Part shown: positions 1-8,807 of the stretch, in pieces
Position numbering within the stretch: the first letter of the stretch is position 1
How the letters are laid out: each line of letters opens with the position of its first letter
Assembly (NCBI GenBank): GCA_013390605.1
Contig: JACAUB010000001.1
Coordinates: forward strand, 1,603,105-1,667,104
DNA length: 64,000 bases
DNA from: Bacteroidota bacterium
Lineage (GTDB): Bacteria > Bacteroidota > Bacteroidia > Bacteroidales > Cfx3-03
Direction of reading: 5' to 3'
The notes under the pieces: model-generated
The model's input: the letters and a program-made list of their open reading frames with translations, nothing else
The model's database searches: none
Told to the model about the DNA's origin: nothing
Translations under genes and position numbers: made by a program

Positions 1-63
1 TTTTTGTATCTAGAGATAAAATTATCTTAATTTCGATCAGCCTTTTTTATAACGGAACGATTA

Positions 64-1266
64 TTACTTTGTCGTTCTTCCCGGATAAACCTTCAACGCC
101 TCTTCCAGACATTTTACAGCGCTAACCAAATCTTCTTTTTTCAATACATAAGCAATACGTGCTTCGTTCTTTCCTAAACCTGATGTAGCATAGAAACCAG
201 TCGCAGGTGCTAACATAACGGTCTGACCTTTATAGCTAAAATCTTCTAAAAGCCACTGACAGAACTTGTCGCTATCATCAATGGGTAGTTGTATGACAGC
301 GTAGAAGGCACCTTTAGGCATCGGAGCCAAAACACCGTCAATTTTATTTAGTGCTGAAATAACCGTATTTCTACGTTCAATATACTCATTATAAACCTCA
401 TCAAAGTAATCTTTGGGTGTGTTTAGCGATGCTTCACCTGCCACCTGACCTAATGAAGGGGGGCTAAGACGTGCCTGACCAAATTTTAGAGCAGTAGCCA
501 TTACCTCTTTATTTTTCGATAGTAGTGCGCCTATACGTACTCCGCATTCACTATATCGTTTCGAAACCGAGTCGACCATCACAACATGGTTGTCTAGTCC
601 TTCGAGCTTCATCACAGAGTGGTGTGTATTGCCGTCATAACAGAATTCACGATATACCTCATCAGCGAAAAGATACAAATCATGTTTCAATACAATTTTG
701 CGAAGCTGTTCCAACTCTTCCAGTGAGTATAGATACCCGGTTGGATTATTAGGATTGCAAATCATAATAGCCTTTGTGCGGGGACCTATTTTCTTTTCAA
801 ATTCTGCCATTTTAGGCAGTGCAAAGCCATCATCTATAGATGATGGTATCGGTACAACCTTAATACCTGTAGAGACGGCAAATCCGTTGTAATTAGTATA
901 GAAAGGTTCTGGTATAATAACCTCGTCGCCGGCATTTAAGCAACTTAAAAAAGCAAACATAATAGCCTCAGAACCGCCAGTGGTAATCATAATCTCATTA
1001 TGATCGATATTTATTCCTATTCCTTTATAGTAATTGGCAAGTGCTTTGCGATATGATTCATTTCCGGCAGAGTGGCTATATTCTATCACCTTTTGTTCAA
1101 AATTCCGAATAGCGTCTAATGCACATTCAGGTGTTTTAATATCTGGTTGTCCTATATTGAGATGATAGACTTTAATTCCTCTCTTTTTTGCAGCCTCGGC
1201 ATAAGGAACGAGTTTTCGAATAGGCGATGCGGGCATCTCTATGCCTCGCGATGAAATATTTGGCAT
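64..1266 (-). CDS. Pyridoxal-phosphate aminotransferase, class I/II (aspartate aminotransferase-like)
   Basis: A 400-residue fold-type I aminotransferase that should exchange an amino group between an amino acid (probably aspartate or an aromatic/alanine-type substrate) and 2-oxoglutarate in the cytoplasm. Visible family motifs: NIGQPD near residue 37, TTGGSEA (95-101) for phosphate binding, NPNNPTG (171-177), ADEVY (201-205) with the PLP-contacting Asp and Tyr, SVSK with the Schiff-base Lys at 236, and Arg244 in the GxRxG motif. Length is normal. The ATG at 1264-1266 gives a full N-terminus; a second Met at residue 11 is possible. A CAAAggTA box (1316-1323, TAccTTTG on the coding strand) lies about 50 bases upstream as a likely -7 promoter element. 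Substrate specificity cannot be read from the sequence. Confidence 0.92.
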   Translation of the reverse strand: MPNISSRGIEMPASPIRKLVPYAEAAKKRGIKVYHLNIGQPDIKTPECALDAIRNFEQKVIEYSHSAGNESYRKALANYYKGIGINIDHNEIMITTGGSEAIMFAFLSCLNAGDEVIIPEPFYTNYNGFAVSTGIKVVPIPSSIDDGFALPKMAEFEKKIGPRTKAIMICNPNNPTGYLYSLEELEQLRKIVLKHDLYLFADEVYREFCYDGNTHHSVMKLEGLDNHVVMVDSVSKRYSECGVRIGALLSKNKEVMATALKFGQARLSPPSLGQVAGEASLNTPKDYFDEVYNEYIERRNTVISALNKIDGVLAPMPKGAFYAVIQLPIDDSDKFCQWLLEDFSYKGQTVMLAPATGFYATSGLGKNEARIAYVLKKEDLVSAVKCLEEALKVYPGRTTK

Positions 1267-1315
1267 TTTAATTTAAAGGTTAAGTTGGGTGATTCAGGTA
1301 AATTTTAAAACTGGG

Positions 1316-1323
1316 CAAAGGTA
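1316..1323 (-). promoter_or_regulatory. Likely -7 box (TAccTTTG) for the aminotransferase gene
   Basis: CAAAGGTA on the plus strand is TACCTTTG on the minus strand, matching the Bacteroidota -7 consensus TAnnTTTG. It sits 50 bases upstream of the start codon. A -33 TTG at the usual 19-21 base spacing is not clear; the nearest is at 22 bases (1346-1348). Confidence 0.5.
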
Positions 1324-1381
1324 TAAAAAGGAAAATTCAATAAATCAAATCTTATCAACTTATGTGTAATTTTCTAAAATA

Positions 1382-1419
1382 AAAAACACGACTATCCTTA
1401 CTTGGATAGTCGTGTTTTT
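1382..1419 (-). terminator. Rho-independent terminator of the DUF1573 gene
   Basis: A perfect 16-bp inverted repeat (1382-1397 with 1404-1419) with a 6-base loop and A/T-rich ends, just after the stop of the minus-strand DUF1573 gene. The arms end in A and T runs, so it could stop transcription in both directions. Confidence 0.85.
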
Positions 1420-1458
1420 GTTATCTAAACAGGTGTATTTAATATGCTTACATTAGCA

Positions 1459-1911
1459 TTATTTTGCCATAGGTGCTCCCTGTGGATTTAATTTTTTTTC
1501 AGGTAAAGTGTTGTTGTCTTTAGGGATAACTGTTCCTGTGATTTGTAACATTACAGTTTGATTTTTTGCATTACTAACAATGGTTACAGTTCTGTTAATA
1601 GGACCCTGACGTTGTGTATCGTATTTTACCTTGATTACTTCAGTTTGTCCTGGTAAGATAGGCTTTTGAGGATATTCAGGGATTGTACAACCACATGATG
1701 ATTTTACACTAATAATAATTAATGGTTCTTTTCCATCATTGGTAAAAGGAAAATCACAATTCCCATTGCCCCCTTCGTAAATGTTTCCGAAATCGTGTAC
1801 TGTCTTCTTGAATGTCATCTGTGGAGCATTTGGATTTGCATTCTGGCAGAATACAGATGGCAACATCAAGAATAGAGTAGATACGAGTAATAATGATTTT
1901 AATGCTTTCAT
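1459..1911 (-). CDS. Secreted DUF1573 protein
   Basis: A 150-residue exported protein of unknown function, DUF1573 family, common in Bacteroidota. Residues 1-22 form a signal peptide (Lys-positive start, LLLVSTLFLMLP core, cleavage near SVFCQ). The mature part carries the family signature: a HDFGNIYEGG strand, the SSCGCT cysteine motif, a proline/glycine-rich PILPG turn and an immunoglobulin-like strand ending in the GTV motif. The N-terminal Cys could in principle be a lipid site, but the lipobox is poor. It is followed by a strong terminator and appears to be a single-gene unit. An 18-bp perfect palindrome lies 42 bases upstream of the start codon. Confidence 0.88.
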   Translation of the reverse strand: MKALKSLLLVSTLFLMLPSVFCQNANPNAPQMTFKKTVHDFGNIYEGGNGNCDFPFTNDGKEPLIIISVKSSCGCTIPEYPQKPILPGQTEVIKVKYDTQRQGPINRTVTIVSNAKNQTVMLQITGTVIPKDNNTLPEKKLNPQGAPMAK

Positions 1912-1952
1912 TGTTATTTTTTTAAGAATGTAAAATTAAACTCATTTATTGA

Positions 1953-1970
1953 TTTAACAAATTTGTTAAA
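1953..1970. repeat. 18-bp perfect palindrome upstream of the DUF1573 gene
   Basis: TTTAACAAATTTGTTAAA is self-complementary over its whole length and lies 42-59 bases upstream of the DUF1573 start codon, where an operator would be expected. The regulator is unknown. Confidence 0.6.
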
Positions 1971-2317
1971 CCGAAATAAAGTAATTTAAGATATAATTTA
2001 TGTTTTTTTAATCTGTTTCAAGATTACCATTAAAAACTTGTGTAAAGAAATAATCGTAAATGCCTTTATGGTATAATGATTCTTTACTTACATGACAGAA
2101 CAAATGTAGTAGTAAATATGTTTATATGTTCGTACATCTGAATGGGGAATTTTGTTTTTTTACTTAAAAAAAGTTAAACCCAAATTGATAATTATCTAAA
2201 TCAAATTGGGTTTATAACTTAACTGATTTATTTTCTGCGAAATATTTTAATATTCCGTTAATTAAATTTGTTAGAAACTTAAACAGATATTATTAGAAAA
2301 GTGAAAGCAGGAATGCT

Positions 2318-2325
2318 TACCTTTG
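2318..2325 (+). promoter_or_regulatory. Possible -7 box (TAccTTTG) for the DhaL-DegV gene
   Basis: TACCTTTG matches the Bacteroidota -7 consensus exactly and points toward the gene at 2453, which would then have a leader of about 120 bases. No convincing -33 TTG is seen at 19-21 bases. Confidence 0.4.
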
Positions 2326-2452
2326 CATGTTGAAATTTTTTATGCGAATGGTCACATTCAGCATTTTTATGTGTTGATTTTATGTTGAATCACGTGGCGG
2401 TTTCTACTTTGCAAGTTTATAAAGGGGAAGCGCTACCTTAATTTATTAAAGG

Positions 2453-4246
2453 TTGAACGCAACAACTCAATTAACGCTGATTGACGGCAACAATTGGTAT
2501 TACAGTTTTTTGTCGGGTGCTAAAAAGATTATTGAAAATCAAAAGCACATTAATAAGATCAACGTTTTTCCGGTTCCTGACGCTGATACCGGAACAAACC
2601 TAGCCTCTACGCTAAGGTCTATTATTGATAATATCACTCCTCATCACAGTTTTGATCGGACTGCAGAAGCTATTGCCGATGCTGCTTTGGTTGGTGCACG
2701 TGGTAACTCAGGTATTATCTTTGCTCAGTTTCTATACGGAATTAGCAATGAGATGGAGGGCCGTGATAAGATTGATGTTGGCACTTTTGCAGAAATCATG
2801 CTTAGTGCTGTAAAATATGCTTATGAGGCCATCGCTAATCCTATTGAAGGAACAATGATAACTGTTATCAGAGCATGGGCTGAATTTCTTTATTACATCA
2901 AAGATAATGTTGACGACTTTATCAAGTTTTTGGTAGCGGGTCTTGAAAAGGCTCAAGAGGCATTAAATAACACGACTAATCAGCTTCAGGCACTTGCTAA
3001 AATGAATGTGGTTGATGCCGGTGCTCAGGGTTTTGTAATGTTTCTTGAAGGAATGCTTGAATTTCTTAAATCAGGCATTAGAGCAGATATGGGAAATCTT
3101 GTTGTTGAGGAAGATTTTTCTGTAAGCGATTTCCCACATGATGTTATTACCTTTCGTTATTGTACTGAAGCTCTACTTTCAGGTGACAACCTGGATAAGA
3201 AGTTAATTAGAAGCTTGATTGATGGTATGGGCGATTCTATAGCAGTTGCCGGGTCTCCTCGTAAAATGCGTTTGCACATTCATACTGATCAACCTTATCT
3301 TGTTTTTGAGAGAATCGCAAAGCATGCTATCGTACTTAACCAAAAAGTAGATGATATGGTGATGCAACAACAGGTAATTCAAAATCGTCGTCACCCTATC
3401 GCATTAATGACAGATTCTACCTGCGATCTCCCAAAGGAGTTTATGGACGAACATCAAATTCACTTTGTTCCATTAAACTTAACCCTTGGAAAAAATCAAT
3501 ATCTCGATAAAATCACCATTACTGCTGAACAGTTTTATGATATGATGGATCAATCACCTGATTTTCCTTCCACATCGCAACCCAGTATTAATGATGTTAT
3601 CAATAAATACACTTTCCTTTCTACCCAATACGAATCTATCATTGCAGTTCATGCCTCATCAGGACTCAGTGGCACTTTTTCAACAAGTCTTTCAGCTGGT
3701 GAGAAGATCAGCAAACAGACAGGAACACATATTTCAGTAATTGATAGTAAGAGTCTTTCCGGTACACTTGGACTTCTTTTGCAACGTGCTGCACTGGAAC
3801 TTGAAAAGGGATGTAATCACGATGACTTAGTGGCGAAATTGAAAGAGTGGAGCAATAAAACACTAATATACGTTAGCCCATATACCATGAAGAACTTTGT
3901 TCGTGGCGGACGTGTTAGCAAAACTAAAGGATTTATTGCTAAATTATTGAATGTGAAGCCCGTTATTTCAATGAAAGATGGCGTTGCTGATGTGTTAGAC
4001 AAAGCATACAGCCATAAAGCTAATCTCAACATGACTGTTCGTTATGTTGATAAGGCCATTAAAGAGCGAGGTAACATTTGGAAATATTGCATTGTTCACG
4101 CAAATAATATTGCCGATGCGAAGGTTCTTGGCGAAAAGGTTGAAGCTTTAACCGGTATGGCTCCTGCTTATTTTTATAATGTTTCACCTACAGTAGGTGT
4201 TAATGCTGGCACTAAAACAGTTGCCGTAGCAATGCTTTTTGAATAA
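2453..4246 (+). CDS. DhaL (Dak2)-DegV fusion protein, putative fatty acid kinase fused to its acyl carrier
   Basis: A 597-residue fusion. Residues 1 to about 200 are a DhaL/Dak2 kinase-like domain, with the nucleotide/Mg motif PVPDADTGTN at 40-49; residues of about 200-310 resemble the FakA middle region; residues 314-597 are a complete DegV (EDD) domain with MTDSTCDLP, TSQPS and SSGLSGT motifs. In Firmicutes, FakA (DhaL) phosphorylates fatty acids bound to FakB (DegV), so one chain carrying both would be a self-contained fatty acid kinase; this function is inferred. The start is TTG at 2453: an in-frame stop lies six bases upstream and no ATG occurs before the conserved domain. It is followed by a strong terminator. 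Confidence 0.87.
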   Translation: MNATTQLTLIDGNNWYYSFLSGAKKIIENQKHINKINVFPVPDADTGTNLASTLRSIIDNITPHHSFDRTAEAIADAALVGARGNSGIIFAQFLYGISNEMEGRDKIDVGTFAEIMLSAVKYAYEAIANPIEGTMITVIRAWAEFLYYIKDNVDDFIKFLVAGLEKAQEALNNTTNQLQALAKMNVVDAGAQGFVMFLEGMLEFLKSGIRADMGNLVVEEDFSVSDFPHDVITFRYCTEALLSGDNLDKKLIRSLIDGMGDSIAVAGSPRKMRLHIHTDQPYLVFERIAKHAIVLNQKVDDMVMQQQVIQNRRHPIALMTDSTCDLPKEFMDEHQIHFVPLNLTLGKNQYLDKITITAEQFYDMMDQSPDFPSTSQPSINDVINKYTFLSTQYESIIAVHASSGLSGTFSTSLSAGEKISKQTGTHISVIDSKSLSGTLGLLLQRAALELEKGCNHDDLVAKLKEWSNKTLIYVSPYTMKNFVRGGRVSKTKGFIAKLLNVKPVISMKDGVADVLDKAYSHKANLNMTVRYVDKAIKERGNIWKYCIVHANNIADAKVLGEKVEALTGMAPAYFYNVSPTVGVNAGTKTVAVAMLFE

Positions 4247-4274
4247 AGGATACCCGTTTTTCTAATACATGTGG

Positions 4275-4310
4275 TGTCACCCATCAGAAATGTTGGGTGA
4301 CATTTTTTTT
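4275..4310 (+). terminator. Rho-independent terminator after the DhaL-DegV gene
   Basis: A 9-bp perfect stem (TGTCACCCA with TGGGTGACA, 4275-4283 and 4294-4302), a 10-base loop and eight T residues. Confidence 0.9.
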
Positions 4311-4360
4311 ATGTCGAAATGGATTTCTACCTTCGCATGAAAATATGAAACCATAATGTC

Positions 4361-6409
4361 ATGATAACATCCCAATTGATTGCTCCCAAGAGCATCGTTG
4401 TAATCGGCGGATCCAATGATATCACCAAGCCGGGTGGTAAAGTATTGAAAAATCTGTTGGATCATCAGTTTAAAGGCTCACTTTACGTAACCAATCCAAA
4501 AGAAACAGAAGTACAGGGTGTAAAGTGTTATAATACGCCAAATGATTTGCCACAAGTAGATCTGGCTATCCTTGCCATTGCTGCAAAATATTGTCTGGAG
4601 ACGATCGAAATTCTTGCTCGCCAGAAAAGCACGAAAGCTTTTATCATCCTTTCTGCCGGATTCCATGAAGAGAGTCCCGAAGGAGCTAAACTAGAGCAAC
4701 AGATTGTAGCTGTCATCAACGAGACAGGGGGCAGCTTGATTGGCCCCAACTGTATTGGAATGATGAATTCAAACTATGCAGGTGTATTTTCGACTCCTAT
4801 TCCTAAACTCGATCCTAAAGGTGTCGATTTTATTTCAGGTTCAGGAGCAACTGCTGTCTTTATCATTGAGTCGGGTATGTCGAAAGGACTTACTTTTTCG
4901 AGTGTATATTCGGTGGGCAACAGCGCTCAATTGGGTGTCGAAGATGTGTTGGAGTATCTCGACCAGTCATTTGATCCGAAAACCAGTTCCCGTGTAAAGC
5001 TTTTGTACATCGAAAGTATTGAAAACCCTGCTAAACTTTTAAAGCATGCCTCTTCTTTGATTCGTAAAGGATGCCAGATTGCAGCCATTAAGGCTGGTGG
5101 ATCGGCTGCAGGTAGCAGAGCTGCTTCTTCGCATACGGGCGCACTGGCCAGCAGCGATGTTGCGGTTGATGTATTGTTTAATAAGGCAGGTATTGTAAGG
5201 TGTCATGGTCGCGATGAGCTTACAACGGTAGCTTCTATCTTTATGCATCCCGAATTGAAAGGAAAAAACATTGCTATTATTACCCATGCAGGGGGGCCAG
5301 CTGTTATGCTTACCGATGTGCTCTCTAACGGAGGGCTTGAAATCCCTAAGCTTGAAAGTTCAGAACTCCTGGCTAAGCTCTACTCCGGATCATCGGTAGC
5401 TAATCCTATCGACTTTCTGGCAACCGGTACCGCTGAACAGTTAGGTCAGATTATTGACTACTGCGATAACCAATTTGATAATATCGATGGGATGGCGGTT
5501 ATCTTCGGTAGTCCCGGACTCTTCCCCGTTTATGAAGTCTATAAAGTGCTGAACGAAAAGATGAAAACTTCGCGTAAGCCTATCTATCCGGTTTTACCAT
5601 CTATTGTAAATGTTAAGGATGAAATTGATTATTTTGTTTCGTTAGGCAATATCTATTTCCCTGACGAGGTAACCTTTGGAAATGCACTATGTAAAGTAGT
5701 CAATACCCCAAAACCTGCACCATCAGAGATTATCCTTCCCGAAGTCGATCATGTAGCTATTCGTAAAGTGATTGATGCTGCTACAGAAGGCTATCTTTCA
5801 CCCGATAACGTGCAGCAGTTGTTAGATGCTGCAGGTATTCCCAGAGCAGGAGAGGCCGTAGTTGCATCTGTCGACGAGGCTGTAGATGCCGTTATAAAAC
5901 TAGGATATCCTGTGGTGATGAAAGTAGTGGGGCCGGTTCATAAGTCGGATGTTGGAGGCGTAGTTCTTAATGTAAAGGATGAAGCTACTGTCCGGCGCGA
6001 GTTTAATCGAATGATTGTCATCAAAGATACCACCGCCATCCTCATCCAACCAATGTTGAGCGGTCAGTATGTTTATGTAGGTGCCAAGTTCGAACCCAAG
6101 TTTGGTCACATGGTACTTTGCGGGATGGGAGGCATCTATATCGAAGTATTTAAAGATATCCAGGCCGGACTATCGCCTATCTCTTCTGGCGAAGCTCATG
6201 ATATGATCAGGAAACTAAAAAGCTATCAGATCATCCAGGGTGTACGCGGACAGGAAGGTATTAATGAAGACATCTACGCTGAAGTAATTACACGTGTAGC
6301 CGCTCTATGCAAGGCCGCACCCGAAATAATGGAAATGGATATCAATCCGTTGGTAGGAAATCTGTCGAAGTTAACTGCTGTAGATGCCCGAATCCGAATT
6401 GAAAAATAA
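4361..6409 (+). CDS. ADP-forming acetyl-CoA (acyl-CoA) synthetase, fused alpha-beta
   Basis: A 682-residue enzyme of the acetate-CoA ligase (ADP-forming) family, which turns acetyl-CoA or another acyl-CoA plus ADP and phosphate into the free acid, CoA and ATP. It gives energy in fermentative anaerobes. Domain order: CoA-binding Rossmann domain (1 to about 130, with SIVVIGGSND), two succinyl-CoA-ligase-like domains (about 145-450) with the phosphorylated His258 in SSHTGALA, then an ATP-grasp domain (about 470-682) with VMKVVGPVHKSDVGG and EMDINPL. Both subunits of the split enzymes are present in one chain. The ATG at 4361 follows closely after the upstream terminator. The acyltransferase gene begins 3 bases after its stop, so the two are likely cotranscribed. 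Confidence 0.93.
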   Translation: MITSQLIAPKSIVVIGGSNDITKPGGKVLKNLLDHQFKGSLYVTNPKETEVQGVKCYNTPNDLPQVDLAILAIAAKYCLETIEILARQKSTKAFIILSAGFHEESPEGAKLEQQIVAVINETGGSLIGPNCIGMMNSNYAGVFSTPIPKLDPKGVDFISGSGATAVFIIESGMSKGLTFSSVYSVGNSAQLGVEDVLEYLDQSFDPKTSSRVKLLYIESIENPAKLLKHASSLIRKGCQIAAIKAGGSAAGSRAASSHTGALASSDVAVDVLFNKAGIVRCHGRDELTTVASIFMHPELKGKNIAIITHAGGPAVMLTDVLSNGGLEIPKLESSELLAKLYSGSSVANPIDFLATGTAEQLGQIIDYCDNQFDNIDGMAVIFGSPGLFPVYEVYKVLNEKMKTSRKPIYPVLPSIVNVKDEIDYFVSLGNIYFPDEVTFGNALCKVVNTPKPAPSEIILPEVDHVAIRKVIDAATEGYLSPDNVQQLLDAAGIPRAGEAVVASVDEAVDAVIKLGYPVVMKVVGPVHKSDVGGVVLNVKDEATVRREFNRMIVIKDTTAILIQPMLSGQYVYVGAKFEPKFGHMVLCGMGGIYIEVFKDIQAGLSPISSGEAHDMIRKLKSYQIIQGVRGQEGINEDIYAEVITRVAALCKAAPEIMEMDINPLVGNLSKLTAVDARIRIEK

Positions 6410-6412
6410 CGA

Positions 6413-7540
6413 ATGAATCGACGTATAGACATCATTCAGTTACTACGAGGCATTGCAGCGTTGTTAGTTTGCTTTTTTCATATGAAAGCACTCTTAAACA
6501 CCTCTGCAATGCGTTATGGTACAATGCTTTTTGGTAGTGGTTCTATTGGTGTTCAGATTTTCTTTATCATCAGTGGTTTTATCATGGTTTATACCACCCG
6601 AAAGAGCGATGGGACTCCCCATTATGTAAAGAACTTTTTGATCAAGCGATTGATCCGTGTTGTTCCACTTTATTATATCATGGTGTTGTTTTGGCTTGTT
6701 GTTTACGAACGAAGCTTAAGTTTTTTTGTCGAAGAACCCCTTACTATACTGAAGACTTTCTGTTTTATTCCGCTATTTAATTCACCGTTAGGACCTGCAT
6801 ATGGAATGCCACCTTTGAAAGTGGGCTGGTCATTGAATTATGAAGTACTATTTTATATTATCTTTGGGTTAAGCCTGTTTCTGAAACGATACCGATGGAC
6901 GATGCTTCTTGTTGTTTTTACAACATTAGTGGTTTTTATTCCACTCATTTTTAAAGGATATGTTAATTTTATACCTAGTGTAAATTATGATTTCAAGTTA
7001 TCTTATTTTCTGTTGCTCACTAATCCGATATTGATTTTCTTTATTGTAGGTGTACTGCTTGGACTCATCTATAACTCATCATTTATTATCAAATCCAAAG
7101 TCCTTCAGATCGTCTTGGTGCTTATTTCGTTGGTTTATTTCTTTTTGCTCTATTTCAGAGTCTCCCTCTTTTTGAATGGATTCTTTATCAGTATGTTCAG
7201 TTCAACCTTTTTGGTGTTCTCTCTGCTGCTTTTCAATAAGGGGATCGGTATTCGCGTTCCTTCATTTTTAGTCTATTTGGGCGATATGTCGTATTCACTA
7301 TACCTCGTCCATCCCATCGTTATTATTGGTCTCCCGTCATTACTGGTATTCCTGAAGATGGGTGGTGTGTTTAACGGAAAATATTATTTTTTGATTTGCA
7401 CAGCATGTATACTCTTGCTCTCAGTCATCAGCTATGAACTGATTGAAAAAAGACTCCTTAAAAGAGCTGCTATCTATCTAACCAGTTCCGATCAGAAGAA
7501 GATTGAAGTATCCTTACAGCCTGAGTTGATTGAAAAGTAA
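6413..7540 (+). CDS. Membrane acyltransferase, acyltransferase-3 family
   Basis: A 375-residue integral membrane protein with about ten hydrophobic segments. It opens with the family signature RIDIIQLLRGIAALLVCFFH, which holds the conserved Arg and His of acyltransferase-3 proteins. These enzymes O-acylate sugars or lipids of the cell surface; the substrate here is unknown. It starts 3 bases after the acyl-CoA synthetase stop, which suggests translational coupling, but no functional link is obvious. Its last five codons and stop form the left arm of a 20-bp inverted repeat. Confidence 0.9.
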   Translation: MNRRIDIIQLLRGIAALLVCFFHMKALLNTSAMRYGTMLFGSGSIGVQIFFIISGFIMVYTTRKSDGTPHYVKNFLIKRLIRVVPLYYIMVLFWLVVYERSLSFFVEEPLTILKTFCFIPLFNSPLGPAYGMPPLKVGWSLNYEVLFYIIFGLSLFLKRYRWTMLLVVFTTLVVFIPLIFKGYVNFIPSVNYDFKLSYFLLLTNPILIFFIVGVLLGLIYNSSFIIKSKVLQIVLVLISLVYFFLLYFRVSLFLNGFFISMFSSTFLVFSLLLFNKGIGIRVPSFLVYLGDMSYSLYLVHPIVIIGLPSLLVFLKMGGVFNGKYYFLICTACILLLSVISYELIEKRLLKRAAIYLTSSDQKKIEVSLQPELIEK

Positions 7541-7572
7541 CGACGTTATTATCGTTGTTACTTTTCAATCAA
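7526..7572. terminator. 20-bp inverted repeat between convergent genes, probable bidirectional terminator
   Basis: Arms 7526-7545 and 7553-7572 pair over 20 bp with a single G-T wobble and a 7-base loop. The left arm includes the end and the TAA stop of the acyltransferase gene; the right arm ends six bases before the cupin stop. No strong T-run follows on either side. Confidence 0.65.
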
Positions 7573-7577
7573 TAGTT

Positions 7578-7916
7578 TTATTTCAAGAAATCCTCACGAA
7601 CCGGACTAAACACATCAAGTAGTATACCTGCTTCAAGGCAAACCACACCATGAATAGCGTTAGGTGGAGCTAAAAAGCCATCACCTTGTTTCAGAACCAT
7701 CTTCTTTTCGCCAATCGCTACCTCAAATAAGCCACTTACCACATAAGTTGACTGAGTATGTGGATGATGGTGTAGTGTACCGATTGCTCCTTTTATAAAG
7801 TCTACCTTTACCATCATAATTTTGTCATCATATCCATAGATCTGTCTCCGAAGTCCATTACCCAAATCTTCCCATGGTAATGACGATTCGAATAGAAATT
7901 GATCACTTTGTTTCAT
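7578..7916 (-). CDS. Small cupin-domain protein
   Basis: A 112-residue single-domain cupin. The first metal-binding motif is visible as HHHPHTQSTYVVSG (His49, His50, His51, His53) and the second as GDGFLAPPNAIHG (His89). Such small cupins bind a divalent metal and act as isomerases, dioxygenases or sensors; the pectin-degradation protein KdgF is a similar size, but nothing here fixes the role. It is cytoplasmic, with no signal peptide. It stands alone, convergent with the acyltransferase gene. Confidence 0.88.
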   Translation of the reverse strand: MKQSDQFLFESSLPWEDLGNGLRRQIYGYDDKIMMVKVDFIKGAIGTLHHHPHTQSTYVVSGLFEVAIGEKKMVLKQGDGFLAPPNAIHGVVCLEAGILLDVFSPVREDFLK

Positions 7917-8030
7917 GATTTAAATGTTTTATTTTGATTTTTAAGTTTAATTCTACTGGATGGTTCAGATTTAAAATCTAAATCAGCCAGTAGATAATAC
8001 ATCCTGAATTTGCCCTCAAAGATATTCAAT

Positions 8031-8807
8031 TTAACCCTTCTTGCCTTGCTTTTCAGTAAGGTATTTCCAATATCTACGCGGCATATGTTGCAGTTGGAGC
8101 TTTAAATTCAAACGTTCTCTGATGGTAACCGCTTTTACATAATTTTGCCATAGGTTTTGGTAGCTAGCCTCTTCCTCTTCCATAATATTTGAATCTATCT
8201 CTCCCGTCAATCGGCTAAATTGAGGGTTATCCATGGTAATCTCCTTTACATCCTTCAAATTATAATAGACTCCATACTCTCGTTTCAGATCGTAGATAAC
8301 CCATTGCTGATCTTTAAACCGATCCATAAAGTGCAGCGTAACTAACGGAATCACATCAAAATCAGGACTCAGAGCAGCAAAGAAGATATCATCTGCAGTC
8401 TTCTGAAACCTTACAAACTGAATAGTTCGCATCGCCTCTTTTGTAACAACCTTCTGTGCCTGTTTCACCTTCAGTACATCCGCATTGGCATAATCATAAT
8501 CAATAGAATGTGGTGTATCGAAAGCCAGCCGGATAAAGTTGAAGATAGCCTGGTCAATACCCTCCGTGCCATATAAAAAAGCATGAAAGGGTAGCTGTTT
8601 ATTGCGTGGCGCGAGTTTGTTTTGAAGACTCTTCCATACCCTGTCAGCTTGTTCTCTGTTTGTGTCGATTGTTAAAACGGTATCCCAGAGGCCGGCAGAA
8701 TAGTTATTCGAGGCAACCACACTATCAGGAATACATTTTCGCGTGTACGATTCAAATATCGCACACAACAATCCCTCAAAAGTTCCGTCATAAACAAAAG
8801 TATTCAT
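8031..8807 (-). CDS. DUF4130 (TIGR03915) protein, partner of the radical-SAM DNA-repair protein
   Basis: A 258-residue protein of the SAM-associated family TIGR03915/DUF4130. It begins with the typical FVYDGTFEGLLCAIFESY and has the NPQFSRLTGEI and basic C-terminal RRYWKYLTEK segments. In other bacteria this domain is found fused to UdgX-type uracil-DNA glycosylases or beside the same radical-SAM gene, which points to DNA repair; its exact chemistry is unknown to me. Here it stands without a glycosylase domain. Its ATG overlaps the stop of the upstream radical-SAM gene by one base (TGATG), so the two are translationally coupled. Confidence 0.85.
   Translation of the reverse strand: MNTFVYDGTFEGLLCAIFESYTRKCIPDSVVASNNYSAGLWDTVLTIDTNREQADRVWKSLQNKLAPRNKQLPFHAFLYGTEGIDQAIFNFIRLAFDTPHSIDYDYANADVLKVKQAQKVVTKEAMRTIQFVRFQKTADDIFFAALSPDFDVIPLVTLHFMDRFKDQQWVIYDLKREYGVYYNLKDVKEITMDNPQFSRLTGEIDSNIMEEEEASYQNLWQNYVKAVTIRERLNLKLQLQHMPRRYWKYLTEKQGKKG

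Larger units (their letters stand above)
1912..2452. other. 541-base divergent intergenic region
   Basis: No gene is supported here. It separates the divergent DUF1573 and DhaL-DegV genes. It holds an 18-bp perfect palindrome (1953-1970), a 14-bp near-perfect stem-loop (2176-2189 with 2200-2213) with an A-run on its left side, and a TACCTTTG box (2318-2325) reading toward the DhaL-DegV gene. The stem-loop would act as a terminator on the minus strand, although no gene is seen that would end there. Confidence 0.6.
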
